9,119 nucleotides of DNA from Gammaproteobacteria bacterium (lineage in GTDB: Bacteria > Pseudomonadota > Gammaproteobacteria > Pseudomonadales > Azotimanducaceae_A): NCBI GenBank assembly GCA_026713405.1, contig JAPOON010000087.1, positions 1 to 9,119 of the forward strand. The letters run 5' to 3'. Shown in pieces: positions 1 through 6,185 of the stretch (its first letter is position 1; each line of letters opens with the position of its first letter). The notes under the pieces are model-generated. The model searched no databases and had not been told where the DNA came from. It worked only from the letters and a program-made list of their open reading frames with translations. Position numbers and translations under genes: made by a program.

Positions 1-1103
<1,103 letters not shown>

Positions 1104-1110
1104 GTTCAAT

Positions 1111-1117
1111 CCCCTTA
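1111..1117 (-). promoter_or_regulatory. Ribosome-binding site of the left receptor
   Basis: On the minus strand TAAGGGG lies 7 bases before the ATG at 1103. This is good Shine-Dalgarno complementarity at normal spacing, and it fixes the start used for the partial receptor. Confidence 0.7.
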
Positions 1118-1333
1118 CTCGCATGTGGTTTTTATGTCCGGCGACCGATACAACTCTCCACGCGCGCAGGCAAAAAGCAGACGCAAACGGCGCAACCAGA
1201 CAACTCGACAAGAACGCCATTTTATCCGGCGGATGGGAAACAGGTCCAGCAAGAGAAGAAATGTCAACCTCAATGCAGAATCGCTAATATTGAATCCAGC
1301 TGTTCGGTGGGTTCGGCGATGCACTTGGCGTCT

Positions 1334-1406
1334 GGGCTATAGGGTGGTCAAATGCGCCAGGTTCGCGCCCGTTGAGCGCCCTCCCGACTGGCCCGGGGTA
1401 TAGCCC
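1334..1406. repeat. Short inverted repeat GGGCTATA ... TATAGCCC
   Basis: An 8-base perfect inverted repeat has arms at 1334-1341 (GGGCTATA) and 1399-1406 (TATAGCCC), separated by 57 bases. It lies upstream of the amidohydrolase in the divergent promoter region. It could be a paired regulator site or a long-range stem in the mRNA leader, but eight bases can also match by chance. No regulator gene is nearby. Confidence 0.25.
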
Positions 1407-1464
1407 CCGATAGTTCTGAACACGGACGCAGTGCGGAATCGTGGTGCGAAGCCGGTCGTTTTTC

Positions 1465-1468
1465 AGGT
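1465..1468 (+). promoter_or_regulatory. Ribosome-binding site deciding the amidohydrolase start
   Basis: AGGT lies 7 bases before ATG 1476. The frame stays open upstream to GTG 1431, but that start has no comparable site and would bury the signal peptide behind a basic extension. A second ATG at 1482 (giving MKVSTFF) is also possible but less well spaced. Confidence 0.5.
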
Positions 1469-1475
1469 AAAGCCA

Positions 1476-2966
1476 ATGCAAATGAAAGTATCCACGTTTT
1501 TCCTTGGACTGTTGTTGCTGGCAACGGGTACCTCCGCCGCAGAGCACGAGCTGGTACTCAAGGGCGGCCGTGTCATTGATCCGGAGAGCCGGCTCGATGC
1601 GGTGCGCGACGTTGCCATCAGCGGCCGGCGCATCGTGGGAGTTTCCGAGATCTCGCTCGACGGCGCCGAGGTGGTGGATGTCTCCGGCCTGGTCGTAGCC
1701 CCCGGCTTCATAAACCTGCACAGCCACGCCTGGACCCCGCTCGGCCAGCGGTTTCAGGCGCAGGACGGCGTCACCACGGAACTGGAACTCGAATCCGGTG
1801 CCTATCCAGTCGCCGACTTCGGCTCCAGGGGAGCATTCGCCATCGACGGTAGAGCGGTCATCAACTTCGGCGCATCGCTCGGCCACGCCTGGGTCCGATC
1901 GGCAATGAAAGACGGAGACGCGGCCATCTCCGGGATGGATGCCCTGGTCGGTGACAGCGGCCGCGGGGCCGTCGGCATGAACCGCCCCGCATTTCGCGAG
2001 CCCATGACCCCCGAGGAATTGCCGGCGCTCAAGGCGCACCTGCGTGACGGGCTGGACCAGGGCGGCCTGGGCATCGGCATGCTGCTCGACTACATGAGCG
2101 AAGCCGTTCACGGTGCGGAGTTGCTGTCCGTGTTCGAAGTCGCGGCCGAACGAGGAGCGCCGATCATAGTCCACATCCGCCGCGGCATTGCCGGCGATCC
2201 GACCGGCATCTATGAGGTGATAGGGCTTGCCGAGCAAACCGGGGCCGCCGTCCATGTCTGTCACCTGCAGGCCAGCGCCATGGGAGGCGTGGAGGAATTC
2301 CTGCGGGCCATTCGCGCCGCCCGGGACCGGGGCGTGCGCATCACGACCGAGTCGTTCCCCTACAACGCCGGTTCCACCTCCAATACCGCCGCGGTTTTCA
2401 GCCGCGACTGGCGCAGTGTCTTCGCCATCGACTACGAGGATGTGGAAGTGGCGGCCACGGGAGAACGTTTCACGGAGGCCACCTGGCACGAATACCGGGA
2501 ACTGTATCCCGGCATGGGCGTCATACACCACTACAACCGGGAGGCTTGGACCTCCATCGCCACCAACGCCCCAGACGTGGCTGTCGCCAGCGACGGGATG
2601 CCGATATTCAACCTGGATGCAAAGGTCCCGCCCTGGGGAATAGGCACCAACGCCCGGGTACTCGGCCGCTACGCAAGGGAGCAAGGCAGCCTCAGCCTGA
2701 TGACGGCACTCGCCAAGATGACGATACTGCCCGCCTCCATCCTGCAGGACTACAGCCCCGCCTTCCGGCGCAAGGGACGCATCCAGGCGGGTGCCGACGC
2801 AGACATCACGATATTCGACCCCGACACCGTCATCGACAATGCCACCTTTCAGGATCCGTTCCAGCCTTCCTCGGGTATCGCCCACGTGCTGGTAGGCGGA
2901 ACCTTCGTGGTCCGGGACGGCAAATTCCAGGAAGGCGTCCACCCGGGCAGACGGATACTGCGCTGA
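1476..2966 (+). CDS. Secreted amidohydrolase, D-aminoacylase / N-acyl-D-amino-acid deacylase type
   Basis: This is a 496-residue metal-dependent hydrolase of the amidohydrolase superfamily, closest in layout to D-aminoacylases and N-acyl-D-glutamate deacylases, which remove the acyl group from N-acyl-D-amino acids. Residues 1-22 form a Sec signal peptide (MQMKVSTFFLGLLLLA then GTSAA), so it should act in the periplasm. The small N-terminal beta part has LVLKGGRVIDPES. The barrel starts at VVAPGFINLHSHAW with metal ligands His82 and His84. Further candidates are His233 (IIVHIRRG), His263 (VCHLQAS) and Asp373 (VASDGMP). The His233-His263 spacing of 30 matches the family as I recall it. The C-terminus GRIQAGADADITIFDPD is typical. 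The family's strand-2 ligand region reads GVTTELELESG here, with no cysteine. I chose ATG 1476 because AGGT lies 7 bases upstream and it opens the signal peptide directly; GTG 1431 would put 15 extra residues in front. It is divergent from the left receptor. The superfamily is firm; the substrate is inferred. Confidence 0.88.
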   Translation: MQMKVSTFFLGLLLLATGTSAAEHELVLKGGRVIDPESRLDAVRDVAISGRRIVGVSEISLDGAEVVDVSGLVVAPGFINLHSHAWTPLGQRFQAQDGVTTELELESGAYPVADFGSRGAFAIDGRAVINFGASLGHAWVRSAMKDGDAAISGMDALVGDSGRGAVGMNRPAFREPMTPEELPALKAHLRDGLDQGGLGIGMLLDYMSEAVHGAELLSVFEVAAERGAPIIVHIRRGIAGDPTGIYEVIGLAEQTGAAVHVCHLQASAMGGVEEFLRAIRAARDRGVRITTESFPYNAGSTSNTAAVFSRDWRSVFAIDYEDVEVAATGERFTEATWHEYRELYPGMGVIHHYNREAWTSIATNAPDVAVASDGMPIFNLDAKVPPWGIGTNARVLGRYAREQGSLSLMTALAKMTILPASILQDYSPAFRRKGRIQAGADADITIFDPDTVIDNATFQDPFQPSSGIAHVLVGGTFVVRDGKFQEGVHPGRRILR

Positions 2967-2992
2967 GCCGAATTTTCGCCGCTTGCTACAAT
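2963..2992 (+). promoter_or_regulatory. Candidate sigma70 promoter (extended -10) for the CNNM/CBS gene
   Basis: TACAAT (2987-2992) matches the -10 consensus at five of six bases and is preceded by TGC, making an extended -10 (TGnTACAAT). A weak -35, CTGAGC, lies at 2963-2968, 18 bases away, overlapping the stop codon of the amidohydrolase. Transcription would start near A3000. This suggests the CNNM gene has its own promoter rather than depending on the amidohydrolase transcript. Confidence 0.5.
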
Positions 2993-2999
2993 CACAGCC

Positions 3000-3065
3000 A
3001 TGGCCCCTCAAGACCATAAGGGTGCGAATTCGATTTGTCGGCGCCCTGGCCGTATGCTCCGCTGA
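3000..3065 (+). other. Possible leader ORF, 21 codons, overlapping the CNNM start
   Basis: An ATG at 3000 opens a 21-codon frame (starts MAPQDHKG, ends GRMLR) whose TGA at 3063-3065 overlaps the ATG of the CNNM gene as TGATG. It has no Shine-Dalgarno. However, its ATG falls 8 bases after the candidate -10 hexamer, where transcription would begin, so it could be read as a leaderless message. The TGATG overlap is a classic arrangement for translational coupling. It may equally be chance, since the frame is short and the peptide resembles nothing I know. Confidence 0.25.
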
Positions 3066-4132
3066 TGTACGGCCTGCTCCTCACCTTCTTTTTTCTCGCC
3101 CTCGTCTTCTCTTTCCTGTGCTCGTTGTGGGAGGCCGTGCTGCTCAGCATCACGCCGAGTCATGCGCGCCTGAAGTACCGGCAAGGCACCCGCGTCGGCC
3201 GGTATCTCGAGGATTTCAAAGCCAACGTAGACCGTCCCCTGGCCGCGATACTGACGCTGAATACCATCGCGCACACCGTCGGGGCCATTGGCGTCGGCGA
3301 TCAGGCGGCGACCATCTGGGCACATGCGAGCCCGTGGATTACGAGGCTTGCGGTTCCGGCCAGCATGACCATCGCGATACTGGTCTTCTCGGAAATCGTG
3401 CCCAAGACGATCGGTGCACTGTACTGGCAGCGTTTCGTCACGTTCACCGTGCACTCGCTGCGGCTGCTGACTGTCGTACTGGCTCCTTTCGTCTGGCTCA
3501 GCCAATTCATCACCCGGCGGCTGAAACGCGACACGACCCAGCCGATATTGACGCGCACCGATTTTCTGGCGATGGCGGAACTCGGCGCACAGGAAGGTGT
3601 ATTCGAGGCGGAGGAAAGCGAGATGATCGGCCACCTGATCCGCTTCCAGACCATTGAGGTGGGGGATGTGATGACTCCCCGCACGGTCGTCGAGGTGGCA
3701 TCGGAAGACGAGACCATCGCCGAATATTACGAGAAGGTGAAGAGCCAGCCGTTTTCCCGGATACCGGTCTACGACGAATCCAAGGATCACATCACGGGAT
3801 ATGTGCTGAAGGGAGACCTGTTCATCGCCATGCTGGAGGGGCGCGGCAGCCAGCGGGTTGCGAACCTGCGCCGGGAAATTGTGGCGGTGGGCGAAACCTA
3901 TGCCATCACGGACCTATTCACCGCCCTGCGGGCGCGCCAGGAGCACCTGGCGGTGGTGCTGGACGAGTTTGGCGGCATGGCGGGAATCGTGACCATGGAG
4001 GATGTGATCGAAACCCTGCTCGGCCTGGAAATCGTGGATGAAACCGACGCCACGACAGATATGCGCGAACTGGCCCGGCGCCACCGGGTGCAGCGCGCGA
4101 AAGCCTGGGGCGCGCTGGAAGGGCCCGCTTGA
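3065..4132 (+). CDS. CNNM (DUF21) and CBS-pair membrane protein, HlyC/CorC family
   Basis: This 355-residue inner-membrane protein belongs to the family of bacterial CorB/CorC and YfjD-like proteins and eukaryotic CNNM transporters, linked to Mg2+ and Co2+ export. Residues 1-165 are the CNNM domain, with hydrophobic segments at about 2-25, 58-80, 95-112 and 124-150. Family motifs are FLCSLWEAVLLS near the start and the conserved SEIVPKTIG at about 109-117. A soluble CBS pair follows: the first repeat starts at DVMTPRTVV (about 201), and the second ends with LDEFGGMAGIVTMEDVIE (about 299-316). CBS pairs usually sense ATP-Mg. The protein stops about 30 residues later, without the C-terminal CorC_HlyC domain found in many relatives. 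Start choice: ATG 3065 places CSLxEA at about residue 19, the family's usual distance. TTG 3035, in the same frame, would add ten residues and has AAGGGTG 10 bases upstream. The gene converges with the YtcJ-type gene, with 17 bases between stops and no visible terminator. Confidence 0.88.
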   Translation: MYGLLLTFFFLALVFSFLCSLWEAVLLSITPSHARLKYRQGTRVGRYLEDFKANVDRPLAAILTLNTIAHTVGAIGVGDQAATIWAHASPWITRLAVPASMTIAILVFSEIVPKTIGALYWQRFVTFTVHSLRLLTVVLAPFVWLSQFITRRLKRDTTQPILTRTDFLAMAELGAQEGVFEAEESEMIGHLIRFQTIEVGDVMTPRTVVEVASEDETIAEYYEKVKSQPFSRIPVYDESKDHITGYVLKGDLFIAMLEGRGSQRVANLRREIVAVGETYAITDLFTALRARQEHLAVVLDEFGGMAGIVTMEDVIETLLGLEIVDETDATTDMRELARRHRVQRAKAWGALEGPA

Positions 4133-4149
4133 GCGGCAGCGTCGGTGCG

Positions 4150-5898
4150 CTACTTCAACCGATAAACCGACCTGCCGCGCGCGAACGTCTCGACCACCGG
4201 TATGTCCGCCAGGGTTGCCGGATCGGCGGTCAGCGGGTTCTTGCCGAGAATCACAAGATCGGCGCGCTTGCCCGGCGTGATCGATCCCTTGGTGTCCTCC
4301 TCGAAATACTGGTAGGCGGCGCCGAGGGTCACGGCGTGCAGGGCCTGCGAGGCGCTGAGGCGCTGGTCGGCGCCCAGCACGTGGCCGCTACGGGTGGTGC
4401 GGTTCACGGCGATGTGGATCAGGCGCATCATGTCCGGCGGCACCACCGGGGCATCGTTGTGGATCGTGAATGGAATGCCCTGCTCGAGGGTCGCCCGCAT
4501 GGGGCTGATGAAAGCGGCCCGCTCCTCGCCGAAACTCCTGCGGTGCCAGTCGCCCCAGAAGAACGGGTGTGCCGCATAGTAAGAGGGAACGATGCCTAGG
4601 GCCTTGACGAGAGGAAGCTGGTCCGGCCGCGTGAGTTGCGCGTGGATGATCACCGAGCGGTGGTCGGGAAGCGCAGCGGCATCGACCGCGCCGGCCACGC
4701 CTTCGATCATGGCGTCGATGGCGGCATCGCCATTGGCATGGACGAGCACCGGCACGCCGCGCCCGATCAGGCCGGCGACCTGGCGCTTGTACGTTTCGAT
4801 ATCGTAGGACGGATAGGCGACATAGTCGTCGGGCGCATTGTCCGGGCCTTCCGTGTAAGGCTCCGACAACCAGGCGGTGCGTCCCTGGGGCGAGCCGTCG
4901 AGCACGAATTTCACCCCGCCCACACGGAACCCGCCGGCATAAGCGGAATCGGCGCTGAAGCTGGCGGTCGCCCCGTCCTCGAGTGTGCTGACTACGGCGA
5001 AGGCCACGACGTCGACCGGGAACCGCTCCCGTTCCGCGGCAGCGCGCATGACGGCTATATCGGAAGGTATGGCGCCACCGTCCTGGACCGTCGTGATGCC
5101 GAAAGTGGCGTGATAGTCGAGGGCGCGCCGCAAGAGCGCCTCGTAACGCTCTGCGTCAACCTGGCCGAATTGACCCAGCGTGAAGGCCGAAGCCGCCGTC
5201 TCTTCCATCACTCCGTTCGGTTCGTCCGTGCCAGGCCGCCGACGGATGACACCGCCGGCCGGGTCGGGCGTGCTGCTGTCCATGCCAACCGCTGCCAGGG
5301 CCGCTGAATTCACGGCGGCGAGATGGCCGGAAACATGCATCAAGGCAACCGGATGCTCGAGCGACACCCGGTCGAGGTCGTCCCGGGTCGGATGGCGGTT
5401 CTCGGCGATCAGCGAGTCGTCGTACCCGTAGCCGAACAGCCACTCGCCCGGCGGCAGTTCGCGCTCGGTTATGCGCTCGCTCAACAGGCGCACGATATCG
5501 TCCATGTTCATGACGGGGCCGACGGGCGGTGACGACAGGTTGACGAAGTCGATCAGCCGGGCGACGAACGACACATGGCCGTGAGCGTCGATGAAGCCCG
5601 GCACCAGCGCTTGATCGCCGAGTTCGACCGTGCGCGTGTCCGGCCCGGCCAGCGGCAGCAACTCGTCGGCAGCGCCCACGGCGGCGATCTGCTCGCCGCG
5701 CACCGCCACCGCGGTCGCACCCGCGAAGGCATCGTCCATGGCGACGATGTGCTTGCCGACGATTATCAGGTCCGCGGGCGGCACCGGAGGCGCTTCCGGT
5801 GCCGGTTCGGCGCACCCGGCAAACAACGCCGCCGCAACGGTGGTCAGTGCGGCCCTGCAAATGTCAGTCATCAGCGTTTTCCCAATGTTCCGTCGCAT
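4150..5898 (-). CDS. YtcJ-type amidohydrolase, predicted lipoprotein
   Basis: This is a 582-residue amidohydrolase of the YtcJ group, which includes N-substituted formamide deformylase (NfdA) and exported relatives of unknown substrate. The N-terminus has a basic stretch (MRRNIGK), a hydrophobic core and the lipobox LFAGC with Cys29, then a proline-rich linker (AEPAPEAPPVPP, 30-41). The residue after the cysteine is alanine, not aspartate, so Lol sorting predicts the outer membrane. Catalytic features are DLIIVGKHIVAMD, LVPGFIDAHGHVS (His106, His108), MHVSGHLAAVNS, VKFVLDGSPQGR (Lys330, the likely carbamylated lysine), VHANGD (His387), IIHAQ (His419) and HNDAPVVPP (Asp482). The end GSITPGKRADLVILGKNP is typical. 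Length fits the family. The frame continues upstream to 6150, inside the preceding terminator hairpin, so longer starts are unlikely. ATG 5898 keeps the basic n-region; ATG 5871 (MTDICRAAL) also keeps the lipobox. The gene is codirectional with the receptor at 9080, separated by a terminator and a probable promoter. Substrate unknown. Confidence 0.9.
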   Translation of the reverse strand: MRRNIGKTLMTDICRAALTTVAAALFAGCAEPAPEAPPVPPADLIIVGKHIVAMDDAFAGATAVAVRGEQIAAVGAADELLPLAGPDTRTVELGDQALVPGFIDAHGHVSFVARLIDFVNLSSPPVGPVMNMDDIVRLLSERITERELPPGEWLFGYGYDDSLIAENRHPTRDDLDRVSLEHPVALMHVSGHLAAVNSAALAAVGMDSSTPDPAGGVIRRRPGTDEPNGVMEETAASAFTLGQFGQVDAERYEALLRRALDYHATFGITTVQDGGAIPSDIAVMRAAAERERFPVDVVAFAVVSTLEDGATASFSADSAYAGGFRVGGVKFVLDGSPQGRTAWLSEPYTEGPDNAPDDYVAYPSYDIETYKRQVAGLIGRGVPVLVHANGDAAIDAMIEGVAGAVDAAALPDHRSVIIHAQLTRPDQLPLVKALGIVPSYYAAHPFFWGDWHRRSFGEERAAFISPMRATLEQGIPFTIHNDAPVVPPDMMRLIHIAVNRTTRSGHVLGADQRLSASQALHAVTLGAAYQYFEEDTKGSITPGKRADLVILGKNPLTADPATLADIPVVETFARGRSVYRLK

Positions 5899-6024
5899 CA
5901 CTCGTTCGCGCTTGTGTCCATACCCGGCGGGCAGAAGTCGCCGCCTGTTTCGTAGACACGCAGCCACGGTCCCATACCCAAGAACCGGTGCAGCGCATAG
6001 AGCCCCGCGGAGCCGGCCAACGGG

Positions 6025-6054
6025 ACTGTAGCGGAACATTTCCGGCAGTGCCAA
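6025..6054 (-). promoter_or_regulatory. Candidate sigma70 promoter for the YtcJ-type gene
   Basis: Reading the minus strand, TTGGCA (6049-6054) is a five-of-six -35 and TACAGT (6025-6030) a four-of-six -10, with an 18-base spacer. It lies just after the receptor terminator and gives a leader of about 120 bases to ATG 5898. Position and match make it the best promoter in this gap. Confidence 0.5.
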
Positions 6055-6117
6055 GACGGTGCCGGCCAGGCATTGGCCCCGATTCGCGCGCAAAGGCGCA
6101 AACGTCGCAGAACGCCA

Positions 6118-6147
6118 AAGAAAAAGGGCGGCCCCGGAAGGCCGCCC
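6118..6147 (-). terminator. Intrinsic terminator of the complete receptor gene
   Basis: On the minus strand a perfect 8-base-pair stem (GGGCGGCC / GGCCGCCC) closes a 6-base loop (TTCCGG) and is followed directly by TTTTTCTTT. The arms lie at 6140-6147 and 6126-6133 and the T-tract at 6117-6125. It begins about 38 bases past the receptor stop. The opposite strand has no T-tract, so it acts only on leftward transcription. Confidence 0.9.
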
Positions 6148-6185
6148 CAACTACCCGATTGACGGGGTTCAGCGTTGCGTCCGCG

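Larger units (their letters stand above)
1104..1475. other. Divergent intergenic region between receptor and amidohydrolase
   Basis: This 372-base stretch has no gene I can support. It must hold the promoters of both divergent genes, but no complete sigma70 pair is convincing. On the minus strand a perfect TTGACA (1262-1267) has no good -10 at 16-18 bases. A TAAAAT (minus strand, 1219-1224) makes a reasonable -10, but with a poor -35. On the plus strand TATAGC (1399-1404) could be a weak -10, with the nearest TTGAGC (1372-1377) 21 bases away, which is too far. A short hairpin CGGGG/CCCCG (1394-1398 with 1405-1409) lies in the likely leader of the amidohydrolase and lacks a T-tract, so it is not an intrinsic terminator. 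A 69-codon minus-strand frame here (1115-1324) looks like chance. Confidence 0.5.

Noticed and set aside
1262..1267. Perfect TTGACA on the minus strand as the left receptor -35 box
   Set aside because: No acceptable -10 lies 16-18 bases downstream, and the only good -10-like hexamer (TAAAAT) is 37 bases away. I keep it as a note, not a promoter call.
1115..1324. 69-codon minus-strand frame upstream of the left receptor
   Set aside because: It is Arg- and Leu-rich, has no family likeness, and ends just before the receptor ribosome-binding site. It is more likely promoter and leader DNA.
1394..1409. CGGGG/CCCCG hairpin as an intrinsic terminator
   Set aside because: The stem is only five base pairs with no following T-tract on either strand.
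1284..3017. 577-codon minus-strand open frame opposite the secreted amidohydrolase
   Set aside because: The plus strand encodes a full amidohydrolase with signal peptide and metal ligands. The antisense product has no known domain and begins without a convincing ribosome-binding site.
4636..5307. 223-codon plus-strand frame within the YtcJ-type gene
   Set aside because: It is antisense to conserved catalytic segments of the amidohydrolase and has no recognisable domain.
5899..6150. 84-residue N-terminal extension of the YtcJ-type protein
   Set aside because: The frame is open, but an extended start would lie in the terminator hairpin and transcription would have to begin before the candidate promoter. 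It would also bury the lipobox, which must be near the N-terminus to work.
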